The notes under the pieces: model-generated
Database searches by the model: none
What the model was told of the DNA's origin: nothing
Seen by the model: only the letters and a program-made list of their open reading frames with translations
Shown here: in pieces, positions 1 to 8,337 of the stretch
How the letters are laid out: each line of letters opens with the position of its first letter
Numbering within the stretch: position 1 is the stretch's first letter
Origin: Comamonadaceae bacterium CG12_big_fil_rev_8_21_14_0_65_59_15
GTDB lineage: Bacteria > Pseudomonadota > Gammaproteobacteria > Burkholderiales > Burkholderiaceae_C
Direction: 5' to 3'
Length of the DNA stretch: 60,782 nt
Assembly: GCA_002786915.1 (NCBI GenBank)
Contig: PCUV01000082.1
Coordinates: 32,809 to 93,590, forward strand
Program-made: the position numbers and the translations under genes

Positions 1-33
1 TTTTTCACTCATCAATCGGTGCACAAACTCTGC

Positions 34-615
34 TCAGGTCTGTTCTGCGGCCAGCCACCTCTGCCTGACCAACGCCTTGTGGCTGGCAAATCGCTCCAGC
101 AGCGCGGCGGGGTCAGACGCCACCATCAGCAGCTCACGTTGTGCCGGCTGCATGAACTGCTGTTGCGCCGCGTGGTTCAGAAAGGTGATGAGCGCGTCGT
201 AATAGCCCGCCACGTTGAGCAGCCCGACTGGCTTGGCGTGCATACCGAGTTGCGCCCAGGTCCAGATTTCAAACAATTCCTCAAACGTGCCGATGCCACC
301 GGGCAGGGCAATGAAGCCGTCGGCGAGCTCAGCCATGCGTGTCTTGCGCTCGTGCATGCTGGCGGTCACGATCAGCTCGGTCAACCCGGCGTGCGCCACC
401 TCCTTGCGCGCCAGCGCCTGCGGAATCACGCCGACCACGCGTCCGCCACCGGCCAGCACGCTGTCGGCCACCATGCCCATCAGGCCGATGCCCGCGCCGC
501 CATACACCAACCCGATGCCACGCGCCAGCAGTGCCTGGCCCAATGCACGCGCGCCCTGCGCATAGTCCGCCAGTCGCCCGGGGCTGGAACCGCAATAGAC
601 ACAGACTGTTTTCAT
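34..615 (-). CDS. LOG-family (TIGR00730) nucleotide 5'-monophosphate phosphoribohydrolase
   Basis: 193 residues, the usual size for the LOG / lysine-decarboxylase-like fold. The N-terminus MKTVCVYCGSSPG and the motif PGGIGTFEELFE (about residues 105-116) are the family hallmarks. The PGGxGTxxE segment forms the nucleotide-binding and catalytic site that releases ribose 5-phosphate from cytokinin-type nucleotides or AMP. It is a soluble cytoplasmic enzyme. Old annotations as lysine decarboxylase are wrong for this motif. It starts at ATG 615 without an obvious Shine-Dalgarno. It stands alone, divergent from the patatin gene. The family call is secure; the substrate (cytokinin nucleotide or plain AMP) cannot be read from sequence. 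Confidence 0.9.
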   Translation of the reverse strand: MKTVCVYCGSSPGRLADYAQGARALGQALLARGIGLVYGGAGIGLMGMVADSVLAGGGRVVGVIPQALARKEVAHAGLTELIVTASMHERKTRMAELADGFIALPGGIGTFEELFEIWTWAQLGMHAKPVGLLNVAGYYDALITFLNHAAQQQFMQPAQRELLMVASDPAALLERFASHKALVRQRWLAAEQT

Positions 616-786
616 GGCGCCATTATGCGGTGCCAGGCAACGTCGCCAGGCGCTGCCGTGCTGGCACTAAACTAGACGCCAACGGCAGGCATCAACAGCA
701 GCAACACGCACCCACACGGCTCTCTTGTTGATCGCTGCACAGGCATTATTTATAGGGACTGGAAGTCTTTTCTATTCACAACTTCG

Positions 787-1695
787 ATGCAACGCCGAAC
801 CCTTCTTTTGTCTGCCGCCGGCGCCCTGGCCGCTTGCGCCACGCACGAGCCAGTCAAGCCCCCGCCAACGCCGCCACGCCAACCGCGCCTCGGCTTGGCG
901 CTGGGCGGTGGCGGTACCAAAGGCTTTGCGCATGTCGGCGTGATCAAGGCGCTGGAGGCACAGAACCTGGCCCCGGCGGTGCTTGCCGGCACCAGCGCGG
1001 GCAGCGTGGTCGGTGCGCTGTACGCCAGCGGCTTGAGCGGCTTTGCCTTGCAGGAGCTGGCTTTTGCGCTGGACGAAAGCCAGGTCAGAGACCTGAACCT
1101 GCGCAGCCCCTGGGAAGGTCTGCTGATCGGCCAGAAATTGCAGGACTACGTCAATGAGCTGGTGCACGGCCGCCCGCTGGAGCAACTGGGCAAGCCCTTT
1201 GCGGCAGTGGCCACGCAAGGCAGCAGCGGTGCGCGGGTGGACTTTGCCCGTGGCAATACCGGTCAGGCGGTGCGCGCCTCCAGCAGCTTTCCGCTGTTTT
1301 TCAAACCCACGCTGATCGCCGGGCAAACCTATGTCGATGGTTGCCTGGTCAGCCCCGTGCCGGTGGATGCGGCGCGCAAACTCGGCGCCGATATCGTCAT
1401 TGCAGTGGACATTTCGGCCCAACTGCAGCGCGGCAAAGGTTTTGACGGCCTGGGCAACGCCATTGACAACGCACTGATCATCATGATCGGGCGCCTGGGC
1501 GCGCAGGAACTGGCGCGCGCCGACGTGGTGATCCGCCCCCAGGTGGACACCATTGGCGCCACCGACTTTGACCAGAAAGACAAGGCCATTCTGGCTGGCG
1601 AAAAAGCAGTGGCACAGGCATTGCCATCGATTCGCCGGGCGATTGCAGACTGGCAGCTTGAACACATTCAAGCTATTCCAACCGGTCAAATCTGA
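787..1695 (+). CDS. Patatin-like phospholipase, putative lipoprotein (RssA-like)
   Basis: 302 residues. The N-terminus MQRRTLLLSAAGALAAC ends in a lipobox with Cys17, so the product is probably a lipoprotein anchored at the cell envelope. The patatin core follows: the glycine-rich oxyanion loop GGGGTKGFAHVG (about 40-51), the nucleophile elbow GTSAG with Ser70, and the partner aspartate in YVDGCLVSPVP. Together they give the Ser-Asp dyad of patatin lipases. The fit to the small RssA-type bacterial patatins is good. The physiological substrate is unknown. The stop is 13 nt before the start of the diguanylate cyclase gene, so the two may be co-transcribed. The Shine-Dalgarno is weak. Confidence 0.88.
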   Translation: MQRRTLLLSAAGALAACATHEPVKPPPTPPRQPRLGLALGGGGTKGFAHVGVIKALEAQNLAPAVLAGTSAGSVVGALYASGLSGFALQELAFALDESQVRDLNLRSPWEGLLIGQKLQDYVNELVHGRPLEQLGKPFAAVATQGSSGARVDFARGNTGQAVRASSSFPLFFKPTLIAGQTYVDGCLVSPVPVDAARKLGADIVIAVDISAQLQRGKGFDGLGNAIDNALIIMIGRLGAQELARADVVIRPQVDTIGATDFDQKDKAILAGEKAVAQALPSIRRAIADWQLEHIQAIPTGQI

Positions 1696-1708
1696 TTAAG
1701 ATCGATGC

Positions 1709-4528
1709 ATGTTCGCGTCCTTGCTCCGCCGTCACTCGCTGAAGGCCCGGGTTACGCTGGTAACGTTGCTGGTGTTCCTGCTCGCCCTGTGGGGTCTGGC
1801 CTGGTATGCCAGCCACGAACTGCGCGAGGACATGCGCACCCAGGTGGGGCACCAGCAAAGTTCGGCGCTGGCGCTGTTGACGGCGGCGGCCGAAGAAGAT
1901 TTGTCGTTGCGCAAGCACGCGCTGGAGGCCAGCGCCAGCGGGATCAATAGCGAGCTGCTCAACCAACCCAAAGCGCTACAGGCACATTTACAAAACAGTT
2001 TCCACTGGTCGGGGCTGTTCAGCGCTGGCCTGCTGGTCATTGATCAACAAGGGCGTCGCCTGGCCAGCGTTTCGCACCAAAGCGCCCAACTGACGCCGCT
2101 TTATGACGACCAGCCGTTTGTACACATGGCGCTGGTGCAAGAACAAACGGTGATCGGGCAGGTCACCTTCGACCCGGTTGCCAAGGCTGCGCTGTTTGGC
2201 ATGGCTACACCACTCAAAAACCAACTCGGCCAGACGGTCGCGGTGCTGGCCGGTCTGGTTGATCTGAATCGCCCCGGTTTTATGGATGTCATCACCCAGG
2301 GTGAGTATGGTGCCACCGGCGGCTACCTGGTGATCGATGCAGTACAGCGGCGCATCATCTTTGCCTCCGACCCGCGCCGCCGACAGGAGCAGCTTTCAGA
2401 GCCAGGCATCGACCCCGCCACCGACCGGTTATTGGAAGGTTACGGCGGTGCCCAGGTGTTGCGCAACCCAATCGGCCAAGAAGTCCTGGTCGAAGGCCAG
2501 GCGCTGTCCAGCGTGCCCTGGGTGATGGCCGTGATGTTGCCCACCGCCGAAGCCTTTGGTCCGATCAAAACCACGCAACAACACCTGCTGTTGGCCACTG
2601 TGCTGGCCACCCTGATCGCCGCGCTACTGGTGTGGTGGTTGCTGCAAGCCAGCCTGACGCCCGTATTTGACACCATGCAACTGCTGACCCACATGAGCGC
2701 ATCGACCGAACCGGCGCAGCCGTTGCCGGTGGTCAGAGAGGACGAACTCGGGCTGCTGGTGAAAGCCTTCAATTCACTGCTGCAACGTCAGCTCGGCAAC
2801 CAGGCTGCGCTACAACACCACGCCGAAATGCTGGCGCGCACCGAAGCCGTGGCCAATATCGGAAGCTGGCACTGGCAAGTGGCCACCGACACCGTGCACT
2901 GGTCTGAACAGTTGTTCCGGATTTACAGGCGCGATCCGGCCCAAGGTGTACCCACGCTGGATGAACAAGCCAGCTATTACCCGGCGCCAGACCTGCAACG
3001 CTTGCGTCAAGCCATCGCCGTGGCTTTGGCCAAGCATCGTCCCTACGAGCTGGCGCTTGATCTGCGTTACGCTGACGGCAGTCTGTGCCATTGCATCGCA
3101 CGCGGCCGGGTCACGCTGGGAGCCGATCAAACGGCAGCCGAGGTCTATGGCACGCTACAAGACATTACCCAGCTCAAACAAGCGCAGGCCGCCGTCGCCG
3201 CCAACGAAGCACGCTTGCAAGAAATATTCAATACCGCACTCGACGCGGTCGTCGGCATGGACGCGCAGGGCCGCATCACGCATTGGAATCAGGCCGCCGA
3301 AAGCATTTTTGGCTGGCACCGCCAAGAAGCCGTTGGTCAGGAGCTGGCCGAGCTGATCGTGCCGCCCCAACACCGCCAGGCGCACCGATTGGGCATGCAA
3401 AAGTTTCGTGACACAAGTCAGTCCAAGGTGCTGCGCCAGCGCATTGAAATCACGGCGCTGCGCCGCAGCGGCGCCGAATTTGCCGTAGAACTGTCGATCT
3501 TGCCGTCCGTCACCGACGGTCAGACGCCTTTCACCGCGTTCATTGCCGACATCTCCGAGCGGCGCGCGGCGCAGGTGCAACTACAGCTCGCCGCCAACGT
3601 GTTTCAGCACGCCTTTGAGGGCATCACCATCACCGATGCCGCCGCCAACATTCTCGATATCAACGAAAGTTTCACCCGCATCACCGGTTACAGCCGTGCT
3701 GAAGTGCTAGGGCAAAACCCGCGCCTACTGCATTCGGGTCGGCAAAATGCCGCTTTTTATCAGACATTTTGGGCCACACTGTTGGACTGCGGCCATTGGT
3801 GCGGTGAAATCTGGAACCGGCGCAAGTCGGGTGAAATTTACCCGGAATGGCTGGACATCAGCGCAGTCAAAGACAGCCTGGGCGTGACACAACAATATGT
3901 AGCGCTGTTTTCCGACATCACGGCGCGCAAAGAGCTCGAAGATCGTATTCGTCAAATGGCGTTTTTTGACCCGCTAACCACCTTGCCCAACCGGCGGCTG
4001 CTGAGCGACCGGCTGGGCCAGGCGCTGCTGGCGGGCAAGCGCAGCGGCAGCTACGGGGCCCTGATGTTTCTCGACCTGGACAACTTCAAACCGCTCAACG
4101 ACAGGCACGGCCACGCCGTGGGTGACCTGTTGCTGGCCGAAGTGGCGCACCGGTTGCAGACCTGCGTGCGGCAAAACGATACCGTGGCACGCATCGGTGG
4201 CGATGAATTTGTGGTGATGCTGGCCGAACTGGATGCCGATCAGGCGCTGTCCCAAACCCAGGCCATGGCCATCGCCGAAAAAATACGTGTCTCGCTGTCA
4301 GACAGCTACCGGCTGGTACCCGACCCGACTGACCCGTCTCAGCCCGTGATTGAACACCACTGTAGTTGCAGCATCGGCGTGGCCCTGTTTGCACCGGGCC
4401 AAAGCGATCAGGATGCCATCATCAGGCAGGCCGATGCGGCCATGTACCAGGCCAAGGACACAGGGCGCAATCGGGTGCAACTGGTCGCACCACCGCCAGC
4501 GGACAACAGCACGCTCAAACCCGTTTGA
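1709..4528 (+). CDS. Membrane diguanylate cyclase: Cache-HAMP-PAS-PAS-PAS-GGDEF
   Basis: 939 residues. A transmembrane helix (about 17-35) precedes a roughly 250-residue periplasmic sensor of the dCache type. A second helix (about 294-314) leads to a HAMP segment, three PAS domains (about 375-490, 500-615, 625-745) and a C-terminal GGDEF domain. The intact active-site motif GGDEF is at residues 830-834. An RxxD inhibitory site (RQND) sits exactly five residues upstream, so product inhibition by c-di-GMP is expected. There is no EAL domain, so the protein should only make c-di-GMP from two GTP. The ligand sensed by the Cache domain is unknown. It follows the patatin gene by 13 nt, and its 3' end overlaps the convergent elbB gene by 14 bp. 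Confidence 0.93.
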   Translation: MFASLLRRHSLKARVTLVTLLVFLLALWGLAWYASHELREDMRTQVGHQQSSALALLTAAAEEDLSLRKHALEASASGINSELLNQPKALQAHLQNSFHWSGLFSAGLLVIDQQGRRLASVSHQSAQLTPLYDDQPFVHMALVQEQTVIGQVTFDPVAKAALFGMATPLKNQLGQTVAVLAGLVDLNRPGFMDVITQGEYGATGGYLVIDAVQRRIIFASDPRRRQEQLSEPGIDPATDRLLEGYGGAQVLRNPIGQEVLVEGQALSSVPWVMAVMLPTAEAFGPIKTTQQHLLLATVLATLIAALLVWWLLQASLTPVFDTMQLLTHMSASTEPAQPLPVVREDELGLLVKAFNSLLQRQLGNQAALQHHAEMLARTEAVANIGSWHWQVATDTVHWSEQLFRIYRRDPAQGVPTLDEQASYYPAPDLQRLRQAIAVALAKHRPYELALDLRYADGSLCHCIARGRVTLGADQTAAEVYGTLQDITQLKQAQAAVAANEARLQEIFNTALDAVVGMDAQGRITHWNQAAESIFGWHRQEAVGQELAELIVPPQHRQAHRLGMQKFRDTSQSKVLRQRIEITALRRSGAEFAVELSILPSVTDGQTPFTAFIADISERRAAQVQLQLAANVFQHAFEGITITDAAANILDINESFTRITGYSRAEVLGQNPRLLHSGRQNAAFYQTFWATLLDCGHWCGEIWNRRKSGEIYPEWLDISAVKDSLGVTQQYVALFSDITARKELEDRIRQMAFFDPLTTLPNRRLLSDRLGQALLAGKRSGSYGALMFLDLDNFKPLNDRHGHAVGDLLLAEVAHRLQTCVRQNDTVARIGGDEFVVMLAELDADQALSQTQAMAIAEKIRVSLSDSYRLVPDPTDPSQPVIEHHCSCSIGVALFAPGQSDQDAIIRQADAAMYQAKDTGRNRVQLVAPPPADNSTLKPV

Positions 4529-5204
4529 GCACCTCGGCCACGCAGCGATCAATGCCGACAAAAACGTCACTGAGCTTGGCATCGTCAAACATGTAGGCCG
4601 GGCTGGTGATGAGCTTGTGCGCTTCGTCGATGATGATCTCGCGCGCGCTGGGCGTGTTTTGGTTGTGCTGACCCAGTTGCGTCAACGCGGCGGCGCAGCC
4701 CGCGTCGTTGCCCAGCGTCATGGCGGCAGCGTCTTTGGCCTGGTGCAGTGCCAGCGCCACCAGCGCCGGGGCAATGCAAATCGCACCGACCGGTTTTTTG
4801 GCATCAAAGAAGCTGCGCACAAACGCCGCCACATCCGGGCGTACGTCCGCATCTGCGCCTTTGAAGGCAAACGAGCAATGGTTTTTGGCCACGCCGTAGC
4901 CGCCGGGCATGACCAGCGCGTCGTAGTCGGCCACCTTGGCCAGCGCCAAATCCAGGCACTGGCCCACACGTGCAATGCGACTCGACTCTTCCAGAATATT
5001 GCGTGTAGCGCCCGCCACCGGTTCACCGGTGACATGGTTGATGACGTGAAACTGCGGCGCATTCGGCGCAATGCACTGGAACGCCGCGCCGTGCTGATCC
5101 AGCGCCAGCAAGGCCAGCACGGCTTCGCGCACTTCAGCGCCGTCCAGATGGCCGCAGCCAGACAACAACACGGCAACTTTGGGGGATTGAGGGGTAGGTG
5201 ACAT
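4515..5204 (-). CDS. elbB: Isoprenoid biosynthesis glyoxalase ElbB (DJ-1/PfpI family)
   Basis: 229 residues from ATG 5204, chosen because AAAGGAG lies just upstream; the frame stays open further upstream but lacks a ribosome site. The family signatures are KVAVLLSGCGHLDGAE at the N-terminus, VMPGGYGVAKN, and the nucleophile region GAICIAPAL around the elbow cysteine. ElbB proteins are class I glutamine amidotransferase-like and have weak glyoxalase activity. The isoprenoid label comes from E. coli genetics and is not proven mechanistically. The gene converges on the diguanylate cyclase gene with a 14-bp overlap of the 3' ends. No terminator is visible between them, so read-through antisense is possible. 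Confidence 0.92.
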   Translation of the reverse strand: MSPTPQSPKVAVLLSGCGHLDGAEVREAVLALLALDQHGAAFQCIAPNAPQFHVINHVTGEPVAGATRNILEESSRIARVGQCLDLALAKVADYDALVMPGGYGVAKNHCSFAFKGADADVRPDVAAFVRSFFDAKKPVGAICIAPALVALALHQAKDAAAMTLGNDAGCAAALTQLGQHNQNTPSAREIIIDEAHKLITSPAYMFDDAKLSDVFVGIDRCVAEVLKRV

Positions 5205-5493
5205 GGCATTCTCCTTTGGGGTGGGCGCATTATGCGGCGTTCGTTGCCCGCATCGCAAGCGGCACAACCCCAGCGCCACATCATCTGGCAAGGGGTCTGC
5301 TGGCTGCTACATTCAAGCCTGATTCAACGCCACGCCGCCTCACGCCTGTTGCGTCTGCTCAATGGCTCCCCCATCCAGACCGTCACTCGACCACGTCGGT
5401 CGGGCTGGCACAAAAAAATGTTGCACCTGTAGATCGATGAGGGTTGCCAAACAAACGGTTCAGATCGTGGCTTCGCATGATCAACCTGACTTG
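5205..5493. other. Gene-free spacer between elbB and the Nfn-like gene
   Basis: This 289-nt stretch has no convincing ORF on either strand. It must hold the elbB promoter, which I could not place with confidence. At 5484-5497 there is a perfect CCTGAC-TT-GTCAGG inverted repeat overlapping the stop codon of the upstream operon. It has a two-base loop and no T-run, so it is at best a weak processing or termination hairpin. Confidence 0.35.
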
Positions 5494-8337
5494 TCAGGCA
5501 AAGCCATGCGCCAGCTTGCTGGCCTGCTCCTGCTGCTTGAACTGGTTAAAGCGTGGCAGGAACTTGTCCCAGTCGATCTGGTGGCTGTCGAGCTCGGGGC
5601 CATCGACGCAGGCGTGTTTGCGGACCAACTTGCCGTCAATGGTCACCGGCACCATGCAGGCGCCGCACATACCGGTGGCATCGACCATGATCGAGTTCAG
5701 GCTGGCCACGGTCTTGACACCGTAGGGTTTGGTCAGGTCGCTAACGGCGCGCATCATCAGCGGCGGCCCGATGGTCACCACTTCGGCAATTTTTCGGCCT
5801 TGGCTGGTTTGCTTGTTTTTCAGCATCGCTTCAAGCGGGGTCGTGACAAAGCCCTTGGTGCCGAAGCTGCCGTCATTGCTGGTGTAGATGACATCCAGCA
5901 AGGTTGGAAACTCGGCTTGCAACTGGGCCACGCGCTCGCCGTTGCCGACCCAGAACAGCAGATCGGAATTGCGGAAACCGGCGATCAAAGTGACATGGTT
6001 GCCCAGCCGCAGATGCGCGCGCATGATCGGATAAACCGGCGGCAGCCCCAGGCCACCCGCCGTAAAAACCACGGTTTGCTGAGCGCTGTAGCGGTGCAGC
6101 TCGCTGGGCCGACCCAGTGGGCCGGCGATACCGGCGAAGGCGTCGGCAACGATCATCTTGTTGATGGCGATGCTGCTCGCTCCCATGCCTTGTACCACCA
6201 GGCAAATGGTGCCGGCCTGGGCGTCCCAGTCGGCCAGCGTGAGCGGGATCAGCTCGCCTTTTTCCCACGGCAACACGCGCACAAACTGACCCGCCTGGGC
6301 GGTCGCTGCCACCAGTGGCGAATGCACGATGAACTCGACAATGCCGTCGGCCAGATGGATTTTTTCAAGAATGGTTTGCGGCGCGCCCGCCAGTTCGGTG
6401 TAGTGGCCAGCGGCGCGCACGCTGCGCTGGATTTGCTCGGCTGTCAGGTCGATGTTGCCAACAATTTCACGCGCCGCAGCTTGGCCGTCGCCGGCCGCGC
6501 GGATCGCCGTGGAGCCACCGCGTGCGGCATCGCCCCCCGAATACACCCCGGCCAACGAAGTCTGCTGTGAGCCCGCCGTCACGTCGATGGTGCCCCACTG
6601 GGTGGTTTTCAGGCTGGGCTCGGCGTCCTTGATGATCGGGTTGGGCGTGTTGCCCAGCGCCATGATGACCAGATCGACGGCCATCGGTTCGGTCTGGCCG
6701 GTGCTCACCGGGCTGCGCCGCCCCGAGGCGTCGGTGGCGCCCAGCGCGATCACATCAAGCAGGCTGTGGGTGACAAAATGGGTCTTGTCGTCGCCGATGA
6801 ATTCGCGTGGTGCGCGCAGCTCTTTGAGCTCGATGCCTTCCTCAAACGCGTGGTGCAATTCCTCGACCCGCACCGGCATTTCGGCCTGCGTGCGGCGATA
6901 AACGATCGTCACCAGGCCACCCAGGCGGCGCGCCGTGCGAGCGGCATCCATGGCGGTATTGCCGCCACCGATGACCATGATGCGCTTGCCACGCGTCTCG
7001 GGCAGCGGCGTTTCATAGTCGGCGTGCAGACCTTGCATCAGGTTCACGCGGGTCAAAAATTCGTTGGCCGACATGACGTTGAGCAAATGCTCGCCCGGCA
7101 CGTTCATAAAGCGCGGCAGACCAGCGCCCGTGCCAACAAAAATCTTCCAGAAACCGGCCTGCTTGAGGTCTTGCAGCGTGGCGGTCTTGCCGACGACAAA
7201 ATTGGCCACGAATTTGCCACCGAGCAGCTTGATTTTGCCGACCACGTCGTCGATCAGGTCGTTGGGCAGGCGGAACTCGGGGATGCCGTAGCGCAACACG
7301 CCGCCCAGGGCGTGAAAGGCTTCGAACACCGTCACCGGGAAACCCTCAGACGCCAGCAGATAGGCGTTGATCAGACCGGCCGGGCCCGAGCCCACCACCG
7401 CCACCGGCGGCTTGTCGGCCCTGGCCCACGGGTCGGGCCGATTGGCAAAGCGCGCGCTGATGCCGTCGGCGTTGACCAGCTTTTCGCGTTGCGGCAGGTA
7501 CCACTCGATCTGGCCGATCTCGATCGGCTGCTTGTTGTGCGTGCAAACGCCCTGGCACTGTAGCTCTTGCGGGCAGACGCGCCCGGTCACATTGGGCAGC
7601 GGATTGCAATTTTCGATCAGCTCCATCGCTTCGCGAAAGCGTCCGGTGCCCAGCAGTTCGAGCATTTGCGGGATATGAATCTTGACCGGACAGCCGCCCT
7701 TGGGCTCCGCCTTGCCAGCGATATGCAGACCCAGCTCGCACGGTTTGTCTTCACACTGCTTGTCGCGCAGCGCCTCGAGCCAGACCAGCAGCTCGACCTC
7801 GCGCGCGCTGTAGCCCTGGCTCATGTAACCCAGGTAACCCTGGTTGACCAGAGCAAAGTCTTGCGAACGCTCGACTGGGTCGCGCATAAATGGCGGAATG
7901 GAATTTTCGGCCGGCCAGTTTTGCGACAGACCCTTGAACATCGGGTAGCGCTCGGACAAATGCAGGTCAATGGCGCGCACAAACTTGCGTTTGAGTTTGA
8001 GCGGCACGTTCCAGACAAAGCGCATCAGCACCTGGCTGGTATCGTCGTCACGCAGCAGCATGGCCCAGAGCGTGCGGATAAAGTCCGCTCCAAGCGCCTC
8101 TTGCTGAAACTCCCAGGCGATGGCATCGCAGCCGTCGGCAATGAAGATGTCGCGAAACGCCTGCGGTTCGCTCAGCAAGCGCCGACGCAGCAGCGCCAGT
8201 TGGCGATGAAAGGTTTCGACCGCTTCGGTTTGCTCGAGCGCTTCGAGCTGCAAGCGCGTGGCCTGTAGCGTGCTGCTGGCGTTGAGGTAGCGACCCAGCT
8301 CGTTGCCGCTGCTGGCAGGGGCGTTGGCGCGGCTCAC
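5494..8337 (-). CDS. Single-chain Nfn-like oxidoreductase: GltD-like (NfnB) plus ferredoxin-NADP reductase-like (NfnA) fusion
   Basis: 947 residues from GTG 8337, chosen because GTG overlaps the upstream stop as GTGA and GGAG lies 8 nt before it; a TTG at 8358 is the alternative. Order: an unassigned N-terminal region (1 to about 185); a GltD/NfnB-like half (about 190-600) with an N-terminal Fe-S cysteine set (GGCPVKIHIP, then TGRVCPQELQCQGVC), an FAD loop VAVVGSGPAGL and an NAD(P) loop IMVIGGGNTAMDAA; then an NfnA/SudB-like half (about 640-930) ending in ATGMCGACMVPV plus a later cysteine, which matches the Asp/Cys3 [2Fe-2S] site of NfnA. Known Nfn enzymes keep these halves as two subunits and couple NADH, ferredoxin and NADP. 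Here it most likely passes electrons between the preceding oxidoreductase and NAD(P). Bifurcation is an inference. Confidence 0.85.
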   Translation of the reverse strand: MSRANAPASSGNELGRYLNASSTLQATRLQLEALEQTEAVETFHRQLALLRRRLLSEPQAFRDIFIADGCDAIAWEFQQEALGADFIRTLWAMLLRDDDTSQVLMRFVWNVPLKLKRKFVRAIDLHLSERYPMFKGLSQNWPAENSIPPFMRDPVERSQDFALVNQGYLGYMSQGYSAREVELLVWLEALRDKQCEDKPCELGLHIAGKAEPKGGCPVKIHIPQMLELLGTGRFREAMELIENCNPLPNVTGRVCPQELQCQGVCTHNKQPIEIGQIEWYLPQREKLVNADGISARFANRPDPWARADKPPVAVVGSGPAGLINAYLLASEGFPVTVFEAFHALGGVLRYGIPEFRLPNDLIDDVVGKIKLLGGKFVANFVVGKTATLQDLKQAGFWKIFVGTGAGLPRFMNVPGEHLLNVMSANEFLTRVNLMQGLHADYETPLPETRGKRIMVIGGGNTAMDAARTARRLGGLVTIVYRRTQAEMPVRVEELHHAFEEGIELKELRAPREFIGDDKTHFVTHSLLDVIALGATDASGRRSPVSTGQTEPMAVDLVIMALGNTPNPIIKDAEPSLKTTQWGTIDVTAGSQQTSLAGVYSGGDAARGGSTAIRAAGDGQAAAREIVGNIDLTAEQIQRSVRAAGHYTELAGAPQTILEKIHLADGIVEFIVHSPLVAATAQAGQFVRVLPWEKGELIPLTLADWDAQAGTICLVVQGMGASSIAINKMIVADAFAGIAGPLGRPSELHRYSAQQTVVFTAGGLGLPPVYPIMRAHLRLGNHVTLIAGFRNSDLLFWVGNGERVAQLQAEFPTLLDVIYTSNDGSFGTKGFVTTPLEAMLKNKQTSQGRKIAEVVTIGPPLMMRAVSDLTKPYGVKTVASLNSIMVDATGMCGACMVPVTIDGKLVRKHACVDGPELDSHQIDWDKFLPRFNQFKQQEQASKLAHGFA

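Noticed and set aside
772..1689. 305-codon minus-strand frame opposite the patatin gene
   Set aside because: It mirrors a clear patatin with all catalytic motifs; the antisense protein is rich in Gln, His and Arg, as expected for a GC-rich shadow frame.
5362..6570. 402-codon plus-strand frame opposite the Nfn-like gene
   Set aside because: No recognisable domain, and the opposite strand has well-conserved flavin and Fe-S motifs.
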